Of a stretch of DNA of 64,000 bases, positions 1-6,909 are shown in pieces; position 1 is the stretch's first letter; every line of letters starts with the position of its first letter. Below the pieces are notes generated by a model, which saw nothing but the letters and a program-made list of their open reading frames with translations, had not been told where the DNA came from and made no database searches. The position numbers and the translations under genes are program-made. This DNA is from Paenibacillus antri (GTDB lineage Bacteria > Bacillota > Bacilli > Paenibacillales > YIM-B00363). Location of the stretch: positions 1 to 64,000 of the forward strand of contig NZ_VCIW01000029.1 of assembly GCF_005765165.1 (NCBI RefSeq), given 5' to 3'.

Positions 1-22
1 AGCTCTGCCGCTGTTCACTCAT
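1..22 (-). CDS. 5' end of a probable IS3-type orfA (partial)
   Basis: On the minus strand an ATG at 22 is preceded by a strong GGAGGT ribosome site (about 29-34) and reads Met-Ser-Glu-Gln-Arg-Gln-Ser before leaving the window. This start context, a short AT-rich leader and the sequence AAAAAGTGGACACC in the flank resemble the first open reading frame (orfA, helix-turn-helix) of IS3-family elements. Only seven codons are visible, so the assignment is by context and not by protein similarity. Confidence 0.4.
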
Positions 23-87
23 GTGAACACCTCCTAGTTAAGTTCATTATTTAATGTCTCTTAACTGGTGTCCACTTTTTATTCTAG
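1..87 (-). mobile_element. probable terminal segment of an IS3-family insertion sequence
   Basis: Read on the minus strand, the segment has TAGAATAAAAAGTGGACACC at about 68-87, then an AT-rich leader, a GGAGGT ribosome site and a start codon. That is the usual layout of the left end of IS3-family elements, and GTGGACAC-type termini are common in that family. The 51-bp repeat array starts only nine bases beyond this end. The second end, the rest of the transposase and any target duplication lie outside the window, so the boundary is an estimate. Confidence 0.35.
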
Positions 88-95
88 TTGCAAAA

Positions 96-683
96 CTCCG
101 ACTACAGCGCCGGGAACGGGCCCGGGAGGCGGAATAGTCGGAGAAACTCCGACTACAGCGCCGGGCGCGGGCCCGGGAGGCGGGATAGTCGGAGAAACTC
201 CGACTACAGCGCCGGGAACGGGCCCGGGAGGCGGAATAGTCGGAGAAAGTCCGACTACAGCGCCCGGAACGGGACCGGGAGGCGGAATAGTCGGAGAAAG
301 TCCGACTGCAGCGCCGGGCACGGGCCCGGGAGGCGGAATCGTCGGAGAAACTCCGACTACAGCGCCGGGCGCAGGCCCGGGAGGCGAGATAGTCGGAGAA
401 GCTCCGACTACAGCGCCGGGCGCGGGCCCGGGAGGCGGAATAGTCGGAGAAACTCCGACTACAGCGCCGGGAACGGGCCCGGGAGGCGGAATAGTCGGAG
501 AAACTCCGACTACAGCGCCGGGCGCAGGCCCGGGAGGCGAGATAGTCGGAGAAACTCCGACTACAGCGCCGGGAACGGGCCCGGGAGGCGAGTTAGTCGG
601 AGAAAGTCCGACTACAGCGCCGGGGGCAGGCCCGGGAGGCGGAATAGTCGGAGAAAGTCCGACTACAGCGCCGGGCGCGGCCT
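96..683. repeat. 51-bp tandem array of palindromic units, 11 full copies plus a partial one
   Basis: Units begin at 96, 147, 198, 249, 300, 351, 402, 453, 504, 555 and 606, with a partial unit at 657. Each consensus unit starts CTCCGACTA and ends TAGTCGGAG followed by AAA, with CGCC and GGCG as inner complementary blocks around a GGGCCCGGG core. Adjacent units can also pair across the junction: TAGTCGGAG, an AAA loop, then CTCCGACTA, a 9-bp stem that weakens where the next unit starts GTCC. The changes are point substitutions with no indels, so the 51-nt period keeps several frames open. No credible ribosome site or start precedes the array, so I treat it as a structured minisatellite. Confidence 0.95.
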
Positions 684-703
684 GAGGCACAGACATCAAA
701 GAA

Positions 704-730
704 GACCGGCGGGCGCTAGGCCGGCCGGTC
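704..730 (-). terminator. probable terminator after the SIS-domain gene
   Basis: GACCGGC (704-710) and GCCGGTC (724-730) form a GC-rich hairpin 16 bp past the stop codon of the minus-strand SIS gene. On that strand it is followed by TTCTTT, a short U-rich run. It also lies between that gene and the 51-bp repeat array. Confidence 0.5.
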
Positions 731-746
731 CTCCGTATAACGCGCC

Positions 747-1790
747 TTACAACTTAACCCAAGCGACGAGTCCGTCGGGTTGGTCGGGGTTGGTCCCTTT
801 GCGCTCGGCGGCGACCAGGGCGGCGATCTGCGGGATGAAGATGAACGGAATGCCCTGCGCGGCGACGTCGAGCGGGCTCTCGGTCACGATCGAGAGATCC
901 GTCAGCTCCGCCGGCGCCGCCTCGGCGCGGTCGGCGAACGCGATGACGCGGGCGCCGCGGCCCTTCAAATCGCGCAGCAGATTATGCTGATGCGTCGTGC
1001 CGCTGCCCGTCACCGCCGCGATGACGAGCGTCTCCGCGTCGACGGTGACCATCGGGCCGTGCCGGACGTCGAGCAGACGGTGCGAATGCGCCTGCATCTT
1101 GGCGATTTCGGTCAAGGCGATCGCTCCTTCCGAAGCGAGGCCGTACAGCTCGCCGTCGGCGAGGACGACGGCGTTCGTCCATTCGAAGTCGGCCGCTTGG
1201 CGGATGCCGTCCTCGACGCGCGCCATATACGCTTCGCCTTGGCCGATCGCCTTCCCGATGTCGGCGATCAGCGCTTCGTCGTCTCCGAGGTAGGCGGCGA
1301 TCAACAGATTCGCGACGTACAAGTTCACGACCGTCCGCGTCTGGCAGACGCTGTGGTCGAACGCCCACGGAAGCTCGAGCGAGAAGTCCGCAAGTCCTGC
1401 AAGCGGCGAGCCTTCGACGCAGGAGAGCGCCAAGACGGGAACGGCGCGATCCTTCCGGACGAGGCGCAGCGCCTCCACGACCTCGCTCGTGCTGCCGGAG
1501 CGCGAAGGCGCGACGAGCAGCGCGTTCGCGAGCAGCGGCGCGTACGCATCCGCGTTCAGCATCAGGTCGCCGCCGGCGAGCGCGATCGACGGCAGGCCGG
1601 CGCGGAGACGGACGGAGAAAGCGGCCGACTCGCTCAGGCAGTAGCTGGAGCCGCAGCCGGCGAAGACGACGGAAGAGACGGCGGAAGCGCGAACGAAGGA
1701 GACGATGGCGTCCCGCTTGCTTTGCATATAATCGTAGGTTTGCTGTAAGGCGGCGTATTGCTGTTTGATTTCTTGATAAGTCAAACTCAT
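747..1790 (-). CDS. SIS-domain sugar-phosphate isomerase/deaminase (GlmS-C/AgaS/FrlB-like)
   Basis: A 347-residue cytoplasmic protein made of two SIS domains. The first has the FAGCGSS and [13 protein letters not shown] sugar-phosphate loops (about residues 43-110). The second carries [10 protein letters not shown] and LDVRHGP, which match the E-x-K-H-G-P region of the GlmS isomerase half. The likely role is conversion of an amino- or glycated sugar 6-phosphate to a ketose phosphate, possibly with ammonia release. It is divergent from a ROK kinase, a GatY/KbaY-type aldolase and a LacC-type kinase, so galactosamine-6-phosphate to tagatose-6-phosphate (AgaS role) is attractive. A FrlB-type deglycase is the alternative. 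The start is supported by GGGGAGG upstream. Confidence 0.8.
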   Translation of the reverse strand: MSLTYQEIKQQYAALQQTYDYMQSKRDAIVSFVRASAVSSVVFAGCGSSYCLSESAAFSVRLRAGLPSIALAGGDLMLNADAYAPLLANALLVAPSRSGSTSEVVEALRLVRKDRAVPVLALSCVEGSPLAGLADFSLELPWAFDHSVCQTRTVVNLYVANLLIAAYLGDDEALIADIGKAIGQGEAYMARVEDGIRQAADFEWTNAVVLADGELYGLASEGAIALTEIAKMQAHSHRLLDVRHGPMVTVDAETLVIAAVTGSGTTHQHNLLRDLKGRGARVIAFADRAEAAPAELTDLSIVTESPLDVAAQGIPFIFIPQIAALVAAERKGTNPDQPDGLVAWVKL

Positions 1791-1827
1791 GAATCAGGTA
1801 CCTCCCCTATGAAAATGAGATCCAACC

Positions 1828-1889
1828 AATCATTCCTACCTCTCATTCTAATCATTAATATTCAAAAATCAATCAAAAAAATGATTGAA
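1828..1889. promoter_or_regulatory. divergent promoter region with repeated AATCATT operator-like boxes
   Basis: The 163-bp gap between the divergent SIS and ROK genes is very AT-rich. It has a perfect inverted repeat TCAATCA (1869-1875) and TGATTGA (1882-1888) with a 6-nt spacer. AATCATT occurs at 1828-1834 and 1850-1856, with the complement AATGATT at 1880-1886. Repeats of this kind suit the DeoR-type repressor encoded at 4835 acting on both directions. Assignment to that repressor is inference. Confidence 0.45.
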
Positions 1890-1953
1890 AAATTCATTTT
1901 CCAAAATTATTATTAAGTACATGAGGAGTTCATCGGGCAAGGGAGGGTCAACG

Positions 1954-2928
1954 ATGAAATATGCAGCAGGCGTCGACGTCGGAGGGACGAATATCGTGTG
2001 CGGTCTGATCGAGGAGACGGGACGGGTCGTCGCGAGGAAGAAGTACGCTACGGCGCCCGAACGCGGATCGGCCGCCGTGCTCGAGGGCATCGCCGCGACC
2101 GTCGAGCGATTGCGAGAAGATGCGGGCATTCCCGCAGACGATCTGGAAGCGATCGGGCTCGGCATCCCCGGGCTGTTGGATCCCGAACGAGGCATCAGCG
2201 TTCGCGCCGTCAATTTGGGCTGGACCCAAGTTCCGGTAGCCGCCGAGCTGCAACGAAGGCTGGGGAAGCCGACGTACATCGATAACGACGTGCGCATGTA
2301 CGCGTACGGCGAGGCGATCGCCGGCGCGGGGCGAGGCGCCCGCTATGTGCTCGGCGTGACGATCGGAACCGGCCTTGCGTCGGCGTTCGTTCAGAACGGC
2401 GAGCTCCTCTACGGCCATCGCTTCATGGCCGGGGAGATCGGGCATGTGCCGATCGAACATTTCGAATCGATTCCTTGCAATTGCGGACGGATCGGATGCC
2501 TCGAGACGGTCGTCTCCGCGACGGGCATCGCACGGCAAGCGCGGACGCGAATCGAGCGGGGCGAGCGCAGCTCGCTCGCCGAGCGGTTTCCGGATTTGTC
2601 GCGGCTGCGGTCGGTCGACGTGACGGAGGCGTGCCTCGCCGGCGATGCGCTCGCGAAGGACGTGTTGGACCGGACGGGACGGGCGCTCGGCGCCGCGCTC
2701 GCGTGGGCGGTGCCGTTGCTGTCGCCGGACGCGATCGTGATCGGCGGCGGCGGGGCGCTGGCCGGCGATGCGCTTTTCGTTCCGATGAAGTCGGAGTTGG
2801 ATTCGCGATTGCTTCAGGATTATAAAGATCAGTTCGTTATCCGCAGCGCCGAGCTGCACGACGACGCCGGGTTGATCGGGAGCGCCTTATGGGCGCTCGC
2901 CCGCGGCCGGAAAGCACTTCATACCTAG
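1954..2928 (+). CDS. ROK-family sugar kinase
   Basis: A 324-residue ROK kinase that would phosphorylate a hexose or N-acetylhexosamine with ATP in the cytoplasm. Visible signatures are the phosphate loop DVGGTNI near the N-terminus, IGIGIPG-like and GVTIGTGL segments, and the ROK zinc site GHVPIEHF...CNCGRIGCLE. The usual catalytic ENDA block reads IDNDVRMYAYGE, which keeps the Asp. I chose ATG 1954 (GGGAGG at 1941-1946) over an in-frame ATG at 1885, because the extra 23 residues are unlike the family and fall in the operator region. The aldolase ribosome site overlaps its stop codon. The substrate is not readable from sequence; glucose, GlcNAc and GalNAc are all possible. Confidence 0.88.
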   Translation: MKYAAGVDVGGTNIVCGLIEETGRVVARKKYATAPERGSAAVLEGIAATVERLREDAGIPADDLEAIGLGIPGLLDPERGISVRAVNLGWTQVPVAAELQRRLGKPTYIDNDVRMYAYGEAIAGAGRGARYVLGVTIGTGLASAFVQNGELLYGHRFMAGEIGHVPIEHFESIPCNCGRIGCLETVVSATGIARQARTRIERGERSSLAERFPDLSRLRSVDVTEACLAGDALAKDVLDRTGRALGAALAWAVPLLSPDAIVIGGGGALAGDALFVPMKSELDSRLLQDYKDQFVIRSAELHDDAGLIGSALWALARGRKALHT

Positions 2929-2940
2929 GAGGAACCTATC

Positions 2941-3795
2941 ATGCCCCTTATTTCTTCGACTTCGATGCTGCAAGCCGCCAGACAACAACAGTACGCCGTC
3001 GGCGCGTTCAACGTGCACACCCTCGAGATGCTGCAAGCCGTCGTAGAGGCCGCCGAGGAGACGCGTTCGCCGCTCATCATTCAATCCACGGTCGGCACCG
3101 TGAAGCATCTCGGACCGGATTATATCGCCGCCGCGGCGCGCGTCGCCGCCGATCGCACCGGGCTGCCGATCGCGCTTCATCTGGATCATTGCACGGACTT
3201 CGACTTGATCGTGAAGTGCATCCGCGCCGGCTATACGTCGGTCATGATCGACGCGTCCATGCATCCGTACGAGGAGAACGCGGCGCGTACGAGCAAAGTG
3301 ATGGAGGTCGCCGAGGCGGCCGGCGTGAACGTGGAGGCGGAGCTCGGCAAGGTCGGCGGCGTCGAGGACGACATCATCGTCGACGAGCGGGACGCGCTGC
3401 TGGCCGATCCGAACGAATGCAAGGCGTTCATCGAGCGGACGGGCGTGCATACGCTCGCTCCGGCGATCGGCACGGCGCACGGCATCTACAAGGGCGAGCC
3501 GAACATCGACTTCGATCGGATCGCGAAGATCGCCGAGCTCGTCGAAGCGCCGCTCGTGCTTCACGGCGGCTCCGGCATTCCCGCGGAGCAGGTGAAGCGC
3601 GCGGTGTCGCTCGGCATGGCGAAGATGAACGTCGCCACCGAGCTGCGCATCGCCTTCTCCGACGCGATCAAGGACGTCTTCGCCGCGCATCCGGACGAGA
3701 ACGACCCGCGCAAATACATGGTGCCGGCGAAGGCGGCGGTGAAGCGTCTCGCCATCGAGAAGATGCAGCTGTGCGGTTGCGTCGGGAAGGCGTAA
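2941..3795 (+). CDS. class II ketose-1,6-bisphosphate aldolase (GatY/KbaY/FbaA family)
   Basis: A 284-residue zinc aldolase, the normal size for GatY/KbaY/AgaY. It retains LHLDHC with catalytic Asp82 and zinc ligand His83, EAELG around residue 134, the zinc ligand His180 in TAHGIYKG and His208 in LVLHGGSG. Cleavage of tagatose- or fructose-1,6-bisphosphate to DHAP and glyceraldehyde-3-phosphate is expected. It sits between a ROK kinase and a LacC/FruK-type kinase, which favours the tagatose-bisphosphate role. The AGGAGG ribosome site overlaps the upstream stop codon. The exact ketose cannot be fixed from the motifs alone. Confidence 0.92.
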   Translation: MPLISSTSMLQAARQQQYAVGAFNVHTLEMLQAVVEAAEETRSPLIIQSTVGTVKHLGPDYIAAAARVAADRTGLPIALHLDHCTDFDLIVKCIRAGYTSVMIDASMHPYEENAARTSKVMEVAEAAGVNVEAELGKVGGVEDDIIVDERDALLADPNECKAFIERTGVHTLAPAIGTAHGIYKGEPNIDFDRIAKIAELVEAPLVLHGGSGIPAEQVKRAVSLGMAKMNVATELRIAFSDAIKDVFAAHPDENDPRKYMVPAKAAVKRLAIEKMQLCGCVGKA

Positions 3796-3801
3796 TCGCC
3801 G

Positions 3802-4734
3802 ATGATCGCGACGGTTACACTGAACAGCGCTATCGATAAGACGTATTACCTGGGCGGTTTCGGGAAGGGGGGCGTCTACCGCGTCGCCCGCCAAATCGCC
3901 GAACCCGGCGGCAAGGGCAATAACGTCGCCAAGGTCGCTCGACTGTTGGGGGCCGAAGTCGCCGCTTCCGGCTTCGCGGCCGGGGCGAACGGCGCCTTCA
4001 TCGTGGGGCGGCTGGCCGAACGCGGCATCCGGACCGCCTTCGTCCAGGCGCAGGGGGAATCCCGCATCTGCCTCAACATTATCGACGAGACCGACGGGAG
4101 CTCCACCGAGCTGCTGGAGCAAGGCCCCGTCGTTACCGAGACGGACGTCGCCGAATTGAAGCGGACGCTGCGGGAGCTCGCGTCGTCGTCGAGCATCGTC
4201 GTCCTGTCGGGCAGCTTGCCGCAAGGCGTTCCCGTCTCGCTGTACGCCGAGTTGATCGAGACGATCCGGACGGCGAACGCGAAGGCGTACCTGGATACGA
4301 GCGGCGCCGCTTTCGCCGCCGCGCTGCAAGCGAAGCCCGACTTCGTCAAGCCGAACGAACAAGAATTGGCCGCCTGGCTCGGCCGGGAGCTGCGCTCCGA
4401 AGACGAGGTCGCGCAAGCGGCTTCGAGCTTGGCGTACCTCGGCATCGGAGCCGTCTGCGTCACGCTGGGCGGACGAGGGGCGATCGCCTTCCTCGACGGG
4501 AAGGGCTACCGGGTGAAAGCGCCGAAGCTCGAAGCGGTGAACACGGTCGGTTGCGGCGACTCGTTCGTCGCCGGGATGGCGTACGCGGCGGAGCGGGGCG
4601 CCTCGCCCGAGGAGCGGCTGCGCTCGGCCGCCGCGGCCGCCGCGGCGAACGCGATGTCGGATCGGGCCGGGCATCTCGAACTACGAAGATATAAGGAGTA
4701 TCTGAACGAGGTCGAAGTGACCGCGTTCCGTTGA
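3802..4734 (+). CDS. PfkB-family phosphosugar kinase (LacC/FruK type)
   Basis: A 310-residue PfkB kinase that would phosphorylate tagatose-6-phosphate or fructose-1-phosphate to the 1,6-bisphosphate for the upstream aldolase. It has the N-terminal LNSAIDKTYYL segment, the PGGKGNNVAK signature (about residues 35-44), VLSGSLPQG, and the C-terminal NTVGCGDSF motif with catalytic base Asp253. It starts 6 nt after the aldolase stop; a GGGAAGG ribosome site lies inside the end of the aldolase gene. LacC and FruK are close relatives, so the substrate is assigned by context. Confidence 0.9.
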   Translation: MIATVTLNSAIDKTYYLGGFGKGGVYRVARQIAEPGGKGNNVAKVARLLGAEVAASGFAAGANGAFIVGRLAERGIRTAFVQAQGESRICLNIIDETDGSSTELLEQGPVVTETDVAELKRTLRELASSSSIVVLSGSLPQGVPVSLYAELIETIRTANAKAYLDTSGAAFAAALQAKPDFVKPNEQELAAWLGRELRSEDEVAQAASSLAYLGIGAVCVTLGGRGAIAFLDGKGYRVKAPKLEAVNTVGCGDSFVAGMAYAAERGASPEERLRSAAAAAAANAMSDRAGHLELRRYKEYLNEVEVTAFR

Positions 4735-4762
4735 CGGAAGGCCGGGCGCGCCTTCGAGCTCC

Positions 4763-4791
4763 TTTTCAACCTAGCCTCCGCTTGTTAGAAT
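4763..4791 (+). promoter_or_regulatory. possible internal promoter before the DeoR gene
   Basis: TTTTCA (4763-4768) and TAGAAT (4786-4791) are separated by 17 nt in the 100-bp gap before the regulator gene. The -35 match is modest. It would let the repressor be made independently of the upstream catabolic genes. Confidence 0.35.
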
Positions 4792-4834
4792 ATGGAGAGA
4801 CGCGGGCCGGCTCGGCCCATCGAAGGAGAAGCGC

Positions 4835-5620
4835 ATGGAGCATTCGAAGGGCGAAAGCCGCCGATTAAAGCTGCTGGAACGAATCAAACAGAACGGCAAA
4901 GTGTCCATCCAAGAAATCGTCGACGAGATGGGATGCTCGGAGGCGACGGCGAGGCGCGACCTGGACTTGCTCGAGAAGGCGGGGAAAATTATCCGCACGA
5001 TCGGGGGAGCCGTCAGCGAAGGCGCTTCGTCGGCGCTCTCCGGGGAGCTTCCTTTCGCGAACAAGCGCTCCTTCCTCCGTCAGGAGAAGGAGCGCATCGC
5101 GGACACCGCGGCCGGCTTGGTCGAGGAAGGGGACGTCATCTGTCTGACGGGCGGGACGACCACCTTCTTCATCGCCAAGGCGCTGAAGGAACTGAAGGAA
5201 CGCCGGAACCTGACCGTCGTCACCAACGCGGTCAACATCGCCGCCGAGCTGGCGGATGCGGAGGATATCCAGGTCGTCGTCATCGGCGGCGTCATGCGGT
5301 CGAAGAGCTACGAGCTGACCGGGCCGTTGGCCGAGAGCGTCATCGAGAAGCTGAACGTCGCGAAGATGTTCCTCGGGGTCGACGGCGTCTCGCTTACGCA
5401 CGGGTTCACGATGCACTCGGAGTTGGAGGCGCGCATTGCGCAGCGGTTGATCGAACGGTCGGCGCAAGTATACGCGGTGCTGGATCACAGCAAGCTGCAG
5501 CGGACGGCGCTGTTCACGATCACCGCGCTGGATCGGGTGACGGGCATCGTCACCGACCGCAAGCCGGAGAAGTGGTTCGAAGACGCATGCGAGAATCATC
5601 GAATCCAAATTCATTATTGA
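4835..5620 (+). CDS. DeoR-family transcriptional regulator
   Basis: A 261-residue DeoR-type repressor. The N-terminal winged helix (about residues 8-60) has the family pattern with QEIVDEMGCSEATARRDLDLLEKAGKI split over helix 2 and 3. The C-terminal DeoRC sensor domain shows LTGGTTTFFIA, VVTNAVNIA, VIGGVMR and FLGVDGVS, which bind a phosphosugar inducer. It is last in the kinase-aldolase-kinase run, so local control is likely, with AgaR/LacR-like logic. The repeated AATCATT boxes at 1828-1889 are candidate operators. GAAGGAG precedes the ATG and a strong hairpin follows the stop. Confidence 0.9.
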   Translation: MEHSKGESRRLKLLERIKQNGKVSIQEIVDEMGCSEATARRDLDLLEKAGKIIRTIGGAVSEGASSALSGELPFANKRSFLRQEKERIADTAAGLVEEGDVICLTGGTTTFFIAKALKELKERRNLTVVTNAVNIAAELADAEDIQVVVIGGVMRSKSYELTGPLAESVIEKLNVAKMFLGVDGVSLTHGFTMHSELEARIAQRLIERSAQVYAVLDHSKLQRTALFTITALDRVTGIVTDRKPEKWFEDACENHRIQIHY

Positions 5621-5626
5621 AAACGC

Positions 5627-5671
5627 GGGGCCTTCCTCCGGTAGTTCATTCTGCCGAGAAGGCCCCTTCTT
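5627..5671 (+). terminator. Rho-independent terminator after the DeoR gene
   Basis: GGGGCCTTC (5627-5635) pairs with GAAGGCCCC (5658-5666) and is followed by TTCTT. It closes the ROK-aldolase-PfkB-DeoR unit. Confidence 0.75.
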
Positions 5672-5711
5672 AGCGTTAAAACCTAGAGAGAGATCGGGAG
5701 GAATGGAGAGA

Positions 5712-6770
5712 ATGAAACCATTGAAGACGGCGGTGATCGGGCTCGGCCGAATCGGCTGGTCGTATCATTGCCCGCAGCTTGCGAAGCACGAAGGGTACGC
5801 GTTGACCGCGGTCATGGACCGTTCTCCGGAACGGCTCGCCGAAGCGGAGCAGACGTTCGGCGTTCGCGGGTATCAAGATTTCGATCGATTGCTGGAATCG
5901 GAGAAGCCGGACCTGGCGGTCATCGCCTCGCCGACGATCTTCCATAAGGAGCAGGCGATTCGCGCCATGGAACGCGGCGTCGACGTGCTGTTGGAGAAGC
6001 CGATGGCGGGAAGCCTCGAGGAAGTGGACGAGATCCTCGAGGCGATGCGGAAGCACGGCAGAAGATTGATGGTGTTCCAGCCGCATCGGACGTATGCCGA
6101 ATTTCTCGCGGCGAAGCGCATCGTCGACGGCGGCAAGCTGGGGCGGATCTTTATGATGAAGAGAGCCTCTTCCGGCTACGTCCGCAGGAACGACTGGCAA
6201 TCGATGAAGAAATACGGCGGAGGTATGCTGAACAACTACGGAGCCCACTTCATCGACCAATTGCTCTGTCTGGCCGGCTCCGAGGCGAAGCGTGTCGCTT
6301 GCGGCATGAAGAACATCGCGACGCTCGGCGACGCGGACGACGTCGTCAAGCTCGTCATCGAGACGGAGAACGACATGACGCTCGATCTGGACATCAACAT
6401 GGCGGCGGCCGTACCGCTCCCGCCGTGGACGATTCTCGGGCAGTACGGCGGCGCGAATTTGGAATATACGGAGCAGGGCGCGCGGTTCGTCGTCCGGTAC
6501 GTCAAGCCGGAGGAGCTGCCGGACCTGAGCGTTCATCCGGAGTTAGCCGCTCCCGGGCGCACGTACGATAACGGGGATCGCCTCGTCTGGCATGAGGAGA
6601 GCGTTCGCGTCGACGAATTCCAACCGCTTAACTTCTACGATCAGTGCTGGGATTACTTCGCGCGCGGGGGGCCGTCCTTCGTGGCGGTCGAGCAAACCCG
6701 GGAAGTGATGAGAATCATCGAAGCATGCAGAGAACAGAACGCATCGGTCGAATCGCCGTTACCGGTATGA
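5712..6770 (+). CDS. Gfo/Idh/MocA-family NAD(P)-dependent oxidoreductase
   Basis: A 352-residue sugar or inositol dehydrogenase of the Gfo/Idh/MocA family. The N-terminal Rossmann fold has VIGLGRIG, the catalytic Lys lies in LLEKPMAG (about residue 95), and the C-terminal alpha/beta domain includes GGGMLNNYGAHFIDQL. I prefer ATG 5712, because GGGAGG at 5697-5702 is correctly spaced from it but touches the alternative ATG at 5703. It stands alone between two hairpins, so a link to the amino-sugar cluster upstream or the mannoside operon downstream is only positional. The substrate is unknown. Confidence 0.85.
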   Translation: MKPLKTAVIGLGRIGWSYHCPQLAKHEGYALTAVMDRSPERLAEAEQTFGVRGYQDFDRLLESEKPDLAVIASPTIFHKEQAIRAMERGVDVLLEKPMAGSLEEVDEILEAMRKHGRRLMVFQPHRTYAEFLAAKRIVDGGKLGRIFMMKRASSGYVRRNDWQSMKKYGGGMLNNYGAHFIDQLLCLAGSEAKRVACGMKNIATLGDADDVVKLVIETENDMTLDLDINMAAAVPLPPWTILGQYGGANLEYTEQGARFVVRYVKPEELPDLSVHPELAAPGRTYDNGDRLVWHEESVRVDEFQPLNFYDQCWDYFARGGPSFVAVEQTREVMRIIEACREQNASVESPLPV

Positions 6771-6790
6771 TCCCCCAATTCCATACTGTC

Positions 6791-6837
6791 GCGAAGAGAG
6801 CATTCGGGTCCGAAGGACCGCCGATTGCTCTCTTCGC
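6791..6837 (+). terminator. hairpin terminator after the dehydrogenase gene
   Basis: GCGAAGAGAGCA starting at 6791 pairs with TGCTCTCTTCGC ending at 6837, with a second CGG/CCG pairing inside. The 3' U-run is poor, so it may be a weak terminator. Confidence 0.5.
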
Positions 6838-6869
6838 CGTTCCGCCGGTTCCGCGAAGAGGGGGACATC

Positions 6870-6878
6870 TGCTAGAAT
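6870..6878 (+). promoter_or_regulatory. extended -10 promoter candidate before the first YesM gene
   Basis: TGCTAGAAT (6870-6878) has the TGn extension and a good TAGAAT -10, located 32 bp before the kinase start. No clear -35 is visible, which fits an extended -10 promoter. Confidence 0.4.
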
Positions 6879-6909
6879 AAGGGGTCAGATCCGGGGGGAT
6901 GAATATGGA

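Noticed and set aside
96-683. CRISPR array
   Set aside because: Units are contiguous without unique spacers, and no cas genes are nearby. The 135-bp array fails for the same reason.
68-990. Open frames across the 51-bp array in several phases and on both strands (about 205, 206 and 300 codons)
   Set aside because: The unit length is a multiple of three and lacks stops in several frames, so all are artefacts of repetition; none has a ribosome site, and one runs into the antisense of the SIS gene.
2887-4674. 595-codon antisense frame over the aldolase and PfkB genes
   Set aside because: Shadow of two clearly real genes; Arg-rich, no start signal.
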